Shown piece by piece: positions 8,457-18,009 of a stretch of DNA of 64,000 nucleotides. The notes beneath the pieces were generated by a model, which saw nothing but the letters and a program-made list of their open reading frames with translations, was not told the DNA's origin and made no database searches. The stretch comes from Streptomyces calvus (GTDB lineage Bacteria; Actinomycetota; Actinomycetes; Streptomycetales; Streptomycetaceae): positions 1 through 64,000 of the forward strand of contig NZ_VCNP01000020.1 in NCBI RefSeq assembly GCF_006782915.1, read 5' to 3'. Position 1 is the first letter of the stretch. Every line of letters begins with the position of its first letter. Both the position numbers and the translations under genes were made by a program.

Positions 8457-9256
8457 TCAGCCGCACGACGCCCGCTCCAGCCAGAAATCCAGCAGTTCCG
8501 GTCGCCGAGCACCTCCAGTCCGGGCGCGTCCGGCGGGATGCGGCGGTAGAAGGCGAGGAGCACCGAGGTGAGCGGACCGCGCAGGGCGACGGTGGCCCTG
8601 TCGTGGCCTCGGCGCCAGGAGATGCCGTCCTCGGTGAGCTGGATCAGCCACTCGGCCTCCAGGCCGGGGTCGGCGTCGGTGGCGTGCAGGTGGAGCGACC
8701 GGCCGGGCAGGCGCAGTTCGCCCGTCGGCCGGTCGGGCAGGGTCCGCTGCACGAACTGCACGATCTGCAGCCACTCGTCCACCGCGTCCGCGGCGACGTC
8801 GGCCGCGACGGTCCCGAGGGGGTGACCCGCGGCGAGCGCGGCGTCCGCGTGGTGGACGACGAGTTCGTGTGTCATCCGGCGGGCCCAGAAACCGGCGGTG
8901 AAGTCCCCGGACCACGACCAGACGGGCGCCGCGGGCCCGGCCTCCCGCAGCGCGGCGACGACCGCCGTACCGGACTGCGCCAGCCACGCCTGCAGAGCGG
9001 CGGCGTCCGCCCGGGCCTCCGGCCCCGACGCGCCCGGCACCTGTGCGACGGGGACGTCCTCGCCGGCCCGGGTGCGCACCAGCAGTTCCACCCAGCGCAG
9101 GGCCTCGCCGACGTGGCGCACCAGCTGCTCCAGCGTCCAGTCCGGGCAGGTCGGCACGGTGGCGGACAGATCGGCCCCGGAGGCCAGCACCGCCCCGAAC
9201 TGCTGCACCTGACGGTCGATCTCGTCGCAGTAGCGGTCGTGCGGAAGATGCGTCAT
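8457..9256 (-). pseudogene. Maleylpyruvate-isomerase-family (mycothiol-dependent, DinB-like) gene with a -1 frameshift near its 3' end
   Basis: The opening part reads as an intact MDMPI/DinB-type protein: CPDWTLEQLVRHVGEALRWV is the N-terminal helix motif, and MTHELVVHHADAALAAGHPL carries the metal-ligand His pair. At about 8498-8501 (plus strand CCGG) the frame becomes NCWISGWSG... and runs open far into the antisense of the LAETG gene. One extra G would instead give ELLDFWLERASCG and a stop at 8457, the expected family ending. So there is a one-base deletion or a sequencing error. The start ATG at 9256 is 11 nt after the ABC ATPase stop, with AGGGTGAG just upstream; GTG 9265 is the alternative. 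It is the last gene of the thiamine operon by position. Confidence 0.75.
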
Positions 9257-9266
9257 GCCGCTCACC

Positions 9267-10301
9267 CTAGGGAGCGAGCCCTCCTCCCAGCACGGCGATT
9301 TCCGCCGCCTCGAAGGCAACGCCGACCCGGTCCCCGGCGTCCGGGGCGGCCCGGAGCGCGCAGGCCGCCTCCAGGCGGGGGCCGTCGTCGGGCTGGAGGT
9401 GGACGGCGACATGGGTGCCGCGGAAGGTGCGGGCGGCGACCGTGCAGGGCAGGCCCTCGTCGGCCGGGACGAGGCGGACACCGGCCGGGCGGACGAGCAG
9501 CGTCCGCGTGCCCCGCGGAGCGTCGTCGGGCACGGGCACCTTGCCCCACGGCGTCACGGCGACGCCGTCGCCGACCGTGGCCTCGACGACGTTCTCGAAG
9601 CCGAGGAAGCGGGCCACGAACGCGTCGGCCGGCCGCTGCCACACCTCCAGCGGGCTGCCGGACTGGGCGATCCGCCCGTCCCGCATCACCACCACCCGGT
9701 CGGCCAGCGCGAACGCCTCGCCCTGGTCGTGGGTGACGGCGAGGACGGTGGTGCCGAGCCGGCCGAACAGGTCGCGCAGTTCGACGACGAGGCGTTCCCG
9801 CAGGGAGCGGTCGAGCTGGCCGAGGGGCTCGTCCAGCATGAGCAGACGGGGGCTCGGCGCCAGGGCGCGGGCGAGCGCCACCCGCTGCTGTTCACCGCCG
9901 GACAGCGCGGCGACGGCCCGCCCGGCCGCTCCCGGCAGTCCCACGAGGTCCAGCAACTCCCTTACGCGGTCGGACTGTTCGCGGCGGGACGCGCCGTGCA
10001 TGCGCAGCCCGAAGGAGACGTTCCCGCCCACGTCCCGCTGCGGGAACAGCTGGTGGTCCTGGAACATCAGCCCCACCCCGCGCCGGTGCGCGGGCACGCC
10101 CGACTGGTCGCGTCCGTCGAGGCGGACCCGTCCGGAGTCGAGCGGCTGGAGCCCGGCGACCGCCCGCAGCAGCGTGGACTTGCCGCTGCCGCTGGGTCCG
10201 AGCACGCACACGATCTCGTGTTCGGCGACCGCCAGGTCGACGGCGTCCAGCACCGTCCGCCCGCCGAAGCGGACGGTCGCGCCTTCCAGGCTCAGCAGCA
10301 T
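9267..10301 (-). CDS. thiQ: Thiamine-type ABC importer ATP-binding protein
   Basis: 344 residues. Walker A is GPSGSGKSTLLR at about 34-45, the Q-loop is MFQDHQLFPQ, the signature is LSGGEQQRVALARAL, Walker B is LLMLDEPLGQLD, and the switch His is in VTHDQ. A C-terminal TOBE-like domain (about 240-340) is typical of the Fe3+/spermidine/thiamine importer class. The ATG is immediately after the permease stop. Naming follows from the operon: a TPP riboswitch, a periplasmic-type binding protein and a double permease all precede it. Without that context it could be called a ferric or polyamine importer ATPase. Confidence 0.85.
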   Translation of the reverse strand: MLLSLEGATVRFGGRTVLDAVDLAVAEHEIVCVLGPSGSGKSTLLRAVAGLQPLDSGRVRLDGRDQSGVPAHRRGVGLMFQDHQLFPQRDVGGNVSFGLRMHGASRREQSDRVRELLDLVGLPGAAGRAVAALSGGEQQRVALARALAPSPRLLMLDEPLGQLDRSLRERLVVELRDLFGRLGTTVLAVTHDQGEAFALADRVVVMRDGRIAQSGSPLEVWQRPADAFVARFLGFENVVEATVGDGVAVTPWGKVPVPDDAPRGTRTLLVRPAGVRLVPADEGLPCTVAARTFRGTHVAVHLQPDDGPRLEAACALRAAPDAGDRVGVAFEAAEIAVLGGGLAP

Positions 10302-11954
10302 CTAGAACTCCCCGGTCCGGTCGGTCCGCAGCCGCTCCAGCACCAGCAGCGCCACCGCGCACACGATCATCAGAATCGTCGACAGGGCCATCGCCTGGCC
10401 GTAGTTGAGGTCCCCGGGCCGTCCCAGCAGCCGCGCCACGGCCACCGGCAGCGTCGGGTTGTCGGGCCGTGCGATGAACACGGTCGCGCCGAACTCGCCC
10501 AGCGACACCGCGAAGGCGAACCCGGCGGCGATCAGCAGCGCCCGCCGCACCAGCGGCAGGTCCACCTCCCGCCACGCCCGCCACGGCGACGCCCCGAGCA
10601 CCGCCGCCGCCTCCCGCAGCCGCACGTCCACGGCCCGCAGCACCGGCAGCATCGTCCGTACGACGAAGGGGACGCCGACCAGCGCCTGGGCGAGCGGCAC
10701 CAGGATCCACGAGGCCCTCAGATCCAGCGGCGGCTCGTCGAGGGCGATCAGGAAGCCGAAGCCGACGGTGACCGCGGACACGCCGAGCGGCAGCATCAGC
10801 AGCGCGTCGAAGCCGCGCACCAGCCGGCCCGCGTCCCGCCGGGTCAGCGCGACGGAGGCGAGGCCGCCGATGAGGACGGCGATGGCGGTGGCGGCGAGGG
10901 CGTACCGCAGCGAGTTGCCGACCGCCTCGATCGGCGGCACCAGGAACACTCCCCCGTCCTCCTGGGTCAGCGCCCGGTAGTGGCCGAGGCCGGCGCCGGC
11001 GAAGGACCGTTGCACCAGCACCGCGAGCGGCAGCAGGAGCAGGCCGGCGACGGTGGCGACGACCCCGGCGAGCAGCGCCCACTGCCCGGCGCCGCGCGGC
11101 CGGCGCGCGGTGACCGCGGCGTCGACCAGCCGCAGCGCGGTTTCGCGCCGTCGGACGGTCCAGGCGTGCAGGGCGAGGATCGCGCCCACGGCGACGAACT
11201 GGATCATCGTGAGGACGGCGGCGGTGGACAGGTCGAAGATCTCGGAGGTCTGCCGGTAGATCTCCACTTCGAGGGTGGAGAAGGTGGGCCCGCCGAGGAT
11301 CTGCACCACGCCGAAGGAGGTGAAGGTGAACAGGAAGACCATCAGCGCGGCGGCGGCCACGGCGGGCGCGAGCGCCGGCAGGGTGACCGTCCGCCAGGCG
11401 GTGAACCGGGAGGCGCCGAGCATCCGCGCCGCCTCCTCCTGCCGCGGGTCCAGCTGCGACCAGAGCCCGCCGACGGTGCGGACGACCACGGCGTAGTTGA
11501 AGAAGACGTGGGCGAGCAGGATCGCCCACACGGTGGTGTCCAGGCGCACGCCCCACAGCTCGTCGAGGAGTCCGCCGCGCCCGACGAGCGCCATGAACGC
11601 GGTGCCGACGACGACGGTCGGCAGCACGAACGGCACGGTGACCACGGCCCGCAGCACCTGCTTGCCGGGGAAGTCGAAGCGGGCGAGGACATAGGCGCCG
11701 GGCAGGGCGACCAGCAGGGTCAGGGCGGTGGAGACCAGCGCCTGCCAGGTGGTGAACCACAGGACCTGCCGGACGTCGGGCTGCGCCAGGACGTCCGCGA
11801 ACCGCCCGAGCTGCCAGGTCCCGTCGGTCTTCAGTCCGCGCGCGACGATCGCGGTGACGGGATAGGCGAAGAAGACGGCGAAGAACGCGACGGGCAGGGC
11901 CATCAGGCCGAGCCGCGCCGCGCTCCCGCGCCGTGCCGTCGCGGCCCGCGTCAC
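10302..11954 (-). CDS. thiP: Thiamine-type ABC importer permease (fused double-module permease)
   Basis: About 550 residues with two binding-protein-dependent permease modules in one chain. Each has an EAA loop: EEAARMLGASRFTAWRTVTL in the first half and EAAAVLGASPWRAWREVDL in the second. About 12 hydrophobic spans are seen, beginning LGLMALPVAFFAVFFAYPVTAIV. This is the ThiP/FbpB architecture. The GTG at 11954 overlaps the binding-protein stop in a GTGA arrangement; GTG 11975 and 11987 are upstream in-frame alternatives, and none has a good ribosome site. Translation coupling with the preceding gene is likely. Confidence 0.85.
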   Translation of the reverse strand: MTRAATARRGSAARLGLMALPVAFFAVFFAYPVTAIVARGLKTDGTWQLGRFADVLAQPDVRQVLWFTTWQALVSTALTLLVALPGAYVLARFDFPGKQVLRAVVTVPFVLPTVVVGTAFMALVGRGGLLDELWGVRLDTTVWAILLAHVFFNYAVVVRTVGGLWSQLDPRQEEAARMLGASRFTAWRTVTLPALAPAVAAAALMVFLFTFTSFGVVQILGGPTFSTLEVEIYRQTSEIFDLSTAAVLTMIQFVAVGAILALHAWTVRRRETALRLVDAAVTARRPRGAGQWALLAGVVATVAGLLLLPLAVLVQRSFAGAGLGHYRALTQEDGGVFLVPPIEAVGNSLRYALAATAIAVLIGGLASVALTRRDAGRLVRGFDALLMLPLGVSAVTVGFGFLIALDEPPLDLRASWILVPLAQALVGVPFVVRTMLPVLRAVDVRLREAAAVLGASPWRAWREVDLPLVRRALLIAAGFAFAVSLGEFGATVFIARPDNPTLPVAVARLLGRPGDLNYGQAMALSTILMIVCAVALLVLERLRTDRTGEF

Positions 11955-13036
11955 TTCAGTACGAGTGAGGTCCACGCCTTGACCCACCGGTCACGGTTGT
12001 CGGCGATCTTCGCCGGGTCCATGGTCTGCGGGGCCTTCGCCTGCGGCCCGAACTTCGTGAACTCCTCGGGCAGCCGGGCGTCGTCGCGCACCGGGTGGAC
12101 GAACATGTTGAGCGGCATGTCCTCCTGGAACGTCTTGCCGATCAGGAAGTCCAGCAGCGCCTTGCCGCCCTCGGGGTTCTTCGCGTTGCTCAGCAGCCCC
12201 GCGTACTCGACCTGCCGGAAGCAGGTGCCCTCGGCGACGCCGGTCGGCGCGGTGTCCGGCCTGGGGTCGGCGTAGATCACCTCGGCGGGCGGGGAGGAGG
12301 CGTAGGACACCACCAGCGGGCGGTCGCCCTTGGCCTGCCTGCCGCCGGCCGAGCCGGAGAACTCCTCGTTGTAGGCCTGCTCCCAGCCGTCGACCACCTT
12401 CACGCCGTTGGCCTTGAGCTTCTTCCAGTACTCCTGCCAGGCGTCGTCGCCGTACTTCGCGGCGGTGCCGAGGAGGAAGCCGAGGCCGGGCGAGGAGGTG
12501 GAGGCGTTCTCGGTGACGAGGAGGTTCTTGTACGCGGGCTTGATCAGGTCGTCGTAGGTCTTCGGCGGGGTCAGGTCGTGCTCGCTGAACCACTGCTTGT
12601 CGTAGTTGACGCAGATGTCGCCGGTGTCGACGGGGGTGACCCGGTGCTTGTCCTCGTCCACCCGGTACTCGGGGCGGATCCGGTCGGAGCCCTTGGCCCG
12701 GTACGGCTGGAACAGGCCGTTGTCGAGGGCGCGGGAGAGCAGGGTGTTGTCGACGCCGAAGAAGACGTCGCCCTGCGGGTTGTCCTTGGTGAGGATGGCC
12801 TTGTTGACGGCCTGCCCGGCGTCGCCGTCCTCGAGGACCTGGACCTTGTAGCCGGACTGCTTCTCGAAGGCGGCGACGACGTCCTTCGACGCGGCCCACG
12901 AGTTGTGGCTGACGAGGGTCACGGTCTTCGGCCCGCCGGACCCGGTGCCCGCGTCGTCGCCGGACGAGCCACACGCGGACAGCGTGACCAGCCCCAGCCC
13001 GGCGGCGAGGACGGTGACCTTCTTGGTGATGCCCAC
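11951..13036 (-). CDS. thiB: Thiamine-type ABC importer substrate-binding lipoprotein
   Basis: 361 residues. The lipoprotein signal ends in the lipobox LSAC (Cys about 22), followed by a Gly/Ser linker. The mature part starts VTLVSHNSWAASKDVV, close to the ThiB opening, and contains PQGDVFFGVDNTLLSRAL, VDTGDICVNYDKQWF and CFRQVEYAGLLSNAKNPEGG, all usual in thiamine-binding proteins. The GTG start has GAGGAAA 5 nt upstream. A TPP riboswitch in the leader supports thiamine or a phosphate ester as the ligand. In a Gram-positive the protein would be membrane-tethered outside the cell. Confidence 0.9.
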   Translation of the reverse strand: MGITKKVTVLAAGLGLVTLSACGSSGDDAGTGSGGPKTVTLVSHNSWAASKDVVAAFEKQSGYKVQVLEDGDAGQAVNKAILTKDNPQGDVFFGVDNTLLSRALDNGLFQPYRAKGSDRIRPEYRVDEDKHRVTPVDTGDICVNYDKQWFSEHDLTPPKTYDDLIKPAYKNLLVTENASTSSPGLGFLLGTAAKYGDDAWQEYWKKLKANGVKVVDGWEQAYNEEFSGSAGGRQAKGDRPLVVSYASSPPAEVIYADPRPDTAPTGVAEGTCFRQVEYAGLLSNAKNPEGGKALLDFLIGKTFQEDMPLNMFVHPVRDDARLPEEFTKFGPQAKAPQTMDPAKIADNRDRWVKAWTSLVLK

Positions 13037-13045
13037 TGGATTTCC

Positions 13046-13109
13046 TCCTGGAGTGACCAGGAAGAGACGCGGCCCTGCCCGGGACCCCTCGCGGGTTCCC
13101 GGGCAGGGC
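13046..13109 (-). promoter_or_regulatory. Expression platform of the TPP riboswitch: terminator-like hairpin and SD-masking hairpin
   Basis: Two hairpins lie between the aptamer and thiB. The larger (13072-13109) pairs GCCCTGCCCGGGA with TCCCGGGCAGGGC, a terminator-type stem. The second (13046-13062) pairs TCCTGG with CCAGGA, and the latter overlaps the AGGAGG ribosome site at 13044-13049. Control could thus be transcriptional, translational or both. Which pairing competes with the aptamer cannot be decided by eye. Confidence 0.65.
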
Positions 13110-13114
13110 GCAAC

Positions 13115-13216
13115 AGCTCGAGTGATGACCGATCTCCCTACCCAGAATGACCTGGGCGAGGTTCGGAGGGTCTGCGGCCGGTGCCGCACTCTCAGCGCTG
13201 TGGCGCTCCCCTGTCG
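13115..13216 (-). promoter_or_regulatory. TPP (thi-box) riboswitch aptamer
   Basis: On the minus strand the leader contains the hallmark elements in order: GGGGAGC, GCTGAGAGTGCGG (thi-box CUGAGA), CAGACCCTCCGAACCT, then GGTCATTCTGGGTAGGGA. These match the conserved P2/J and P4/P5 strands of THI elements, including ACC(C)...GAACCT and the closing GGTAGGGA. P1 can form from CCGA and TCGG. It controls the thiBPQ genes: high TPP should shut down uptake. Confidence 0.93.
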
Positions 13217-13246
13217 GAATATGAAGATGTGCTTACTCGGGTCACC

Positions 13247-14353
13247 TTACCGTTCGGTCGCGGCGAGCTGACCGCACGCCCCGTCGATCTCCTGTCCCCG
13301 GGTGTCCCGGATGGTCACCGGCACACCGTGCGCGGCGATCGCGTCCACGAACGCCTTCTCGTCCTCGGGCCGGGAGGCGGTCCACTTGGAGCCGGGGGTC
13401 GGGTTGAGCGGGATGAGGTTGACGTGTACGGGCCGACCCTTGAGCAGTCGCCCGAGCCGGTCACCCCGCCACGCCTGGTCGTTGATGTCCCGGATGAGGG
13501 CGTACTCGATGGACAGCCGCCGCCCGGACCTGGCCGCGTACTCGAACCCGGCGTCGAGCACCTCGCGCACCTTCCACCGCGTGTTCACGGGGACCAGGGT
13601 GTCGCGCAGCTCGTCGTCCGGGGCGTGCAGCGAGATCGCGAGGCGGCATTTGAAGCCCTCGTCGGAGAAGCGGTGGATCGCCGGCACGAGACCCACCGTC
13701 GACACGGTGATCCCGCGCTGGGACAGTCCGAGCCCGTCCGGCTCGGGGTCGGTGAGGCGGCGGATGGCGCCCACGACCCGGTTGTAGTTGGCGAGCGGCT
13801 CGCCCATGCCCATGAACACGATGTTGCTGAGCCGCGCCGGACCGCCCGGGACCTCGCCGTCCCTGAGCGCCCGCATACCGTCGACGATCTGGTGGACGAT
13901 CTCCGCGGTGGACAGGTTCCGGTCCAGGCCGGCCTGCCCGGTCGCGCAGAACGGGCAGTTCATGCCGCAGCCCGCCTGGGAGCTGATGCACATGGTCACC
14001 CGGTCCGGGTAGCGCATGAGCACCGACTCGACGAGCGTGCCGTCGAACAGCTTCCACAGCGTCTTGCGGGTGGTGCCCTGGTCGGTCGACAGGTGCCGGA
14101 CGACCGTCATCAGCTCCGGCAGCAGTGCTTCCTGGAGCCTGCCGCGGGACGCGGCCGGGATGTCGGTCCACTGCTCCGGGTCGTGCGCGTACCGGGCGAA
14201 GTAGTGCTGCGAGAGCTGCTTCGCGCGAAACGGCTTCTCACCGGCCGCTGCGACCGCCTCCTTGCGCTCGGCGGGCGTGAGATCGGCAAGGTGCCGCGGC
14301 GGCTTCTTGGCTCCGCGCGGCGCGACGAAAGTGAGTTCTCCGGGCTTGGGCAT
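13247..14353 (-). CDS. rlmN: Dual-specificity 23S rRNA m2A2503 / tRNA m2A37 methyltransferase RlmN (radical SAM)
   Basis: 368 residues. The radical-SAM cluster motif CGMNCPFC uses C129, C133 and C136. The methyl-carrying Cys lies near the C-terminus in DGACGQLA (C360), and the resolving Cys is C122 in MCISSQAGC; both are present, so the enzyme looks active. [14 protein letters not shown] and [17 protein letters not shown] are family blocks. The ATG has GGGAGA upstream. It is an isolated gene whose 3' end lies close to the start of the thiamine-operon leader. Confidence 0.95.
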   Translation of the reverse strand: MPKPGELTFVAPRGAKKPPRHLADLTPAERKEAVAAAGEKPFRAKQLSQHYFARYAHDPEQWTDIPAASRGRLQEALLPELMTVVRHLSTDQGTTRKTLWKLFDGTLVESVLMRYPDRVTMCISSQAGCGMNCPFCATGQAGLDRNLSTAEIVHQIVDGMRALRDGEVPGGPARLSNIVFMGMGEPLANYNRVVGAIRRLTDPEPDGLGLSQRGITVSTVGLVPAIHRFSDEGFKCRLAISLHAPDDELRDTLVPVNTRWKVREVLDAGFEYAARSGRRLSIEYALIRDINDQAWRGDRLGRLLKGRPVHVNLIPLNPTPGSKWTASRPEDEKAFVDAIAAHGVPVTIRDTRGQEIDGACGQLAATER

Positions 14354-14414
14354 GGTTCTCCCAGTGTCGCAGATCCACTCGGGTGACCTGGGGCCCCGGC
14401 CGCCGCCGGCCCTC

Positions 14415-14476
14415 GGCGGCGATGGTCCTCGGCCGTCGCCCGGTCGGCGGCGATGGTCCTCGGCCGCCGCCCGGTC
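14415..14476. repeat. Two tandem 31-bp direct repeats upstream of rlmN
   Basis: Units 14415-14445 and 14446-14476 begin GGCGGCGATGGTCCTCGGCC and differ at about one position. A partial third unit (GCCGCTGACGG) follows. The repeat lies in the 254-bp non-coding gap between rlmN and the FG-GAP gene. No coding frame is supported. Confidence 0.7.
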
Positions 14477-14556
14477 GCCGCTGACGGCCCCGGCCACCTC
14501 CGGAGACCGTCCCGGACCCTCGTGCCCCTTCCCCGCAGGTGCCGGTGCGGACGGAA

Positions 14557-14589
14557 AAGCGGCCGGCCGCGCGGGGCGGCCGGCCGCTT
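14557..14589 (-). terminator. Terminator hairpin after the FG-GAP gene
   Basis: A near-perfect palindrome: AAGCGGCCGGCCGC pairs with GCGGCCGGCCGCTT around a short GCGGG loop. It lies 18 nt past the stop of the large secreted protein. Confidence 0.7.
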
Positions 14590-14607
14590 CGGGACCGGAG
14601 GGCGGAA

Positions 14608-17600
14608 TCAGGAGATGAGCTTCATCGCCTGCCAGCCGCCGGTGCCGACCACCGTCGGCGGGCCGACCAGGCCGGTGCGCCGGCCCGGGACGAACTCCAG
14701 GCCCGCCGTGGTGTTCGCGGTCGTGGTCCACAGGTCCGGCACTCCGTCGCCGTCGGAGTCGCCCGACGCCGTGAACAGCGGCCGTGCGGTGGTAGTCCAG
14801 CCGGTGGCGTACGCCGTGCGGTGGGCGCCCACGCCCAGGGAGGCGGGGTCGGTGCCGCCGTCGGGGACACCGTCGCCGTCCGCGTCACCCGGGCTCTTGC
14901 CGTGGTACACCCACAGCTCGCCGTTGGAGGTGTTGCGGGCGATCAGGTCCGTGAAGCCGTCGCCGTCCACGTCGCCCGGCGAGGCGAGCTGCATGACGCT
15001 CCAGCCCGAGTTGCCGATCAGGTAGCCGGAGTCGACCGTGCCGTAGGCGTAGCCCGGCAGGAACCACAGCTGGTCGCCGATGACCGCGACGAAGTCGGGG
15101 TTGGACGACTCGCTGTCCGGGGTGATGTCGCCGACCGAGACGATCTGCTTGATCGTCGCCGGGTCGATCGCCACCTCGGTCTCGGGGTCCGGGAAGAAGT
15201 AGACGTCCTGCTTGGTGTCCTCGGTGAACTCTCCCTGGCCGTTGTTCGGGTACAGCCACAGCTTGCCGTCGGAGCGGCGGGCCACCAGGTCCTCGTAGAA
15301 GTCGCTGGTCCAGTCGCCGCGGTGGGTCAGCAGCGCGCCGTTCCAGCCGCCGGAGGAGGAGAGCGGGACCATCGTGGCGACCCTGCCGCTCCCCGTGCCG
15401 CCGTACAGGAGCAGGTTGCCGGTGCTGTTGAGGGCGAAGAAGTCCGGCTGTCCGTCGCCGTTGACGTCACCGGGCTTGTCCGTGACGCCGGGGCTCTTGA
15501 CGTAGAAGCGGTAGGGGTAGATCGGGCCGGGGTTGCCTCCGGCGTCGACCATGCGCACGTACAGGGTGTGCGGTCCCGGGGTGAGCGGGGTGACCGGCGC
15601 GGTCGCCGGGCCGCCCTTCGCCGTGGGCAGGGCCTCCTTGCTCGGCGGGGTGCGGTCCAGGTCGTACAGGTACTTGGTGGTGTCCGCCACGCCGTTGGCG
15701 TCGAACCGGAACTCGCCCTCGGTGCGGGCCAGGGCGCCCTCGACGGGCTCCGCGCCGGACGCCGTCTCCGGGTACAGGCTGTCCGCCGAGGTCACGGTCG
15801 GCATCACGGCCGGGGCCTCGGGGTCGAAGCCGAAGCGGCATCCGGGAGCGCCCTTGGTCGGGGTCCAGTCGGAGGCGAAGGAGTCGTCGGCGACGTCCTC
15901 GGCCTGTGCCTTCCAGGAGAACTGGCCGTTGCTGGCGTCCTTGTACTGGGCGAGCAGCGCCTTGGGCACGGTGATGCGGGCCTGTGCGCCCTTGGGGTCG
16001 CTGTCCTTGACGGTGACCTGTTTGCGCTGGTTGAAGATGATGCCGGGCGCGACGTCGTGCTTGCCGGTGGGCCACAGGTGGAACTGGACGTTGACGTTGC
16101 CGCCGTCCGGGTCCCACACCTGCGCGGTCAGGGTCACGTCGGTGTTGCCGACCGTGACGTAGGTGCCGTCGTTGCCGCAGCTGGTCGTGCTCGACTTGGT
16201 GCTCGGGATGGTGTCGAGCGCCCAGGGGGCCTTCGGCGGCCGGTTGTACTCGACGATCAGCTTGGCGTCCGGCTTGAACTTCTTCCAGCTGTAGGCGTCC
16301 TTGGCGTCCTCGGCGCTCTGCGGGGCGCGCAGGCCGAAGGTGACGTTCGACCACTTGTTGGCCGCCGCCTTGACGGCGGCGTCCTTGGCGGTGAAGTCGA
16401 CGGCCTTGTCGGCGCAGCCGTGGTCCTCGTTGCCGTGGGCGTAGTTGCGGCTGTCCTGGCGGGTGGCCCAGGACGGCTGCTTGCTCCACGTGGTGGACGA
16501 GCTGATCCCGCCGGTCAGCCACAGCTCGACCGGCTTGGCCGTGCAGGACCAGGAGTGCGTCTCGGTGATCTGGAACTGGGCGTCGATCACCTTCACGCCG
16601 GCCAGGAACTTCGAGCCCACGCGGAAGAAGGAGCGGGCGGTGCCGCCGCTCGTCGACTCGTAGCCGACGCGAGCCTCACTGGTGGTGCCGCCGTTCCAGC
16701 CGGTGCCGTTCCAGTAGCTGTCGTTCGGGTGCGGCTTGTAGGCGATCGTCCACGCCTCGCGGGTTCCGGTCATCCGCGGGTCGATGTAGACCGGGAACTC
16801 GGTGTCCGGCGCGTCGAGGAGCTGCTGGTCGGGGGTGAGCAGGAGCTTGTCGTCGGTGATCCGGACGCCGACCTTGCTGCTCCTGGTGCCCGGGGTCAGC
16901 GGGGAGGGCGCGGAGTCGGAGGCCGGCGCCTGCACGGCGGCGGTCGCGGTACGGGCCGGTCCGGAGGCGGTGGCCGCGGTCCTCGCCTTCCCGGAGGCGG
17001 CGCGTGGAGCCTCCGGCTCGCCGGAGGAGTCCCACATCCGGGCGGTGGAGGAGGCGAACACCGTCTGGCCGGCCGCGTTGACGGCGCGCAGGGTGCCGTT
17101 CTCGGTGTCCTTGCGCACGTCGAGGCCCTTGGCGCGCAGGCCGAAGCCGACCTCCTTCAGTTCCGTCCTGTCCGCGGCCTCGGGCGTCTTGACGATCAGT
17201 GCCTGGCTGAAGCCGTCCACACTGGCCTCCACGGCCAGGTCCACGCCCGGGAACACCTCCGGGTAGGTCGCGGTGGCGCCCTGGAGCACCGGCTCGGGCA
17301 GCGGCGTCGGCCAGGTCAGGGCGAGTTCGCCGCCCCGGTCGGCGAGGGTGATCAGCCGGGTGTCGCCGCCGGCGGAGAAGGTCACGTCGCCGGGCACGGC
17401 CCGGGGCCGGATCCGGCCGGCCGTCTCGGTGAGCGCGGTGTCCACCGGCAGCCAGCGGCCCTCGCGTTTCACCCGGACCGGCAGGGTGTGCTGTGTGGTG
17501 CGCAGGTTGCCGTTGGGCAGGGCGTGCGTCTCGCTGGTCTCGGAGCGGGCGGAGACCACCTCCACGGGCTCACCGGTCTCGGCGGCCCGCTCCATCGCGC

Positions 17601-17772
17601 GGCTCTCCTCGCTGCGGGCCGACGCCGTCGCCGAGCCGGAATCGGCCGCGGCGGCGTCGGTGGCCGGCGAGGTCAGCGGTGTCAGCCCCAGTGTTCCCCC
17701 GGCGAGCACCGCGACGAGCGCGGCCCTCCTCCACCGGCCGGCCGGCGGTCGTCTTCGGGATGTTTCTGGCAT
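14608..17772 (-). CDS. Large secreted FG-GAP/VCBS-repeat protein with DNRLRE-like domain
   Basis: 1054 residues. A signal peptide (Arg cluster, then [21 protein letters not shown]) is followed by an N-terminal domain common in big secreted Streptomyces proteins ([19 protein letters not shown]). A DNRLRE-like segment ([20 protein letters not shown]) comes next. The C-terminal third has calcium-loop repeats of the FG-GAP type: [30 protein letters not shown] and [10 protein letters not shown]. The ATG at 17772 has GGGGGAA upstream. It is divergent from the RHS gene across 237 bp. A surface or adhesin-like beta-propeller role is likely; no enzymatic motif was recognised. Confidence 0.85.
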   Translation of the reverse strand: MPETSRRRPPAGRWRRAALVAVLAGGTLGLTPLTSPATDAAAADSGSATASARSEESRAMERAAETGEPVEVVSARSETSETHALPNGNLRTTQHTLPVRVKREGRWLPVDTALTETAGRIRPRAVPGDVTFSAGGDTRLITLADRGGELALTWPTPLPEPVLQGATATYPEVFPGVDLAVEASVDGFSQALIVKTPEAADRTELKEVGFGLRAKGLDVRKDTENGTLRAVNAAGQTVFASSTARMWDSSGEPEAPRAASGKARTAATASGPARTATAAVQAPASDSAPSPLTPGTRSSKVGVRITDDKLLLTPDQQLLDAPDTEFPVYIDPRMTGTREAWTIAYKPHPNDSYWNGTGWNGGTTSEARVGYESTSGGTARSFFRVGSKFLAGVKVIDAQFQITETHSWSCTAKPVELWLTGGISSSTTWSKQPSWATRQDSRNYAHGNEDHGCADKAVDFTAKDAAVKAAANKWSNVTFGLRAPQSAEDAKDAYSWKKFKPDAKLIVEYNRPPKAPWALDTIPSTKSSTTSCGNDGTYVTVGNTDVTLTAQVWDPDGGNVNVQFHLWPTGKHDVAPGIIFNQRKQVTVKDSDPKGAQARITVPKALLAQYKDASNGQFSWKAQAEDVADDSFASDWTPTKGAPGCRFGFDPEAPAVMPTVTSADSLYPETASGAEPVEGALARTEGEFRFDANGVADTTKYLYDLDRTPPSKEALPTAKGGPATAPVTPLTPGPHTLYVRMVDAGGNPGPIYPYRFYVKSPGVTDKPGDVNGDGQPDFFALNSTGNLLLYGGTGSGRVATMVPLSSSGGWNGALLTHRGDWTSDFYEDLVARRSDGKLWLYPNNGQGEFTEDTKQDVYFFPDPETEVAIDPATIKQIVSVGDITPDSESSNPDFVAVIGDQLWFLPGYAYGTVDSGYLIGNSGWSVMQLASPGDVDGDGFTDLIARNTSNGELWVYHGKSPGDADGDGVPDGGTDPASLGVGAHRTAYATGWTTTARPLFTASGDSDGDGVPDLWTTTANTTAGLEFVPGRRTGLVGPPTVVGTGGWQAMKLIS

Positions 17773-17928
17773 GGGCGATTCCCCCCGGAGTCGTTGCCGT
17801 GCGGACTCTCCCCGGAGCCCGCCGCGGTCCCTTGCAGTGGGCCGCAGCGCCGAAGAGTACACCTGAACTGGGCTTTTCTTTACTGACAGATGACCGGAGT
17901 GGGGTTTGTCGCACCGTCAGAAGACTGC

Positions 17929-17957
17929 TTGCCGGAACGATCTTCACCGTTTACTGT
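17929..17957 (+). promoter_or_regulatory. Candidate sigma70-type promoter for the RHS gene
   Basis: TTGCCG (17929-17934), a 17-nt spacer and TACTGT (17952-17957) precede the RHS GTG start by about 50 nt. The 237-bp divergent gap is markedly AT-rich near the RHS start (CACAAAAAAGTAAATC). A TACTCT hexamer on the other strand could serve the FG-GAP gene but has no clear -35. Confidence 0.5.
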
Positions 17958-18009
17958 GCGATCGCTCATCGCTCGATCACAAAAAAGTAAATCTGGGGGA
18001 GGTTCGGTA

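Noticed and set aside
9255..12275. A 1006-codon plus-strand frame across the thiamine transporter genes
   Set aside because: Shadow of thiQ and thiP; His/Gln/Gly-rich nonsense without motifs.
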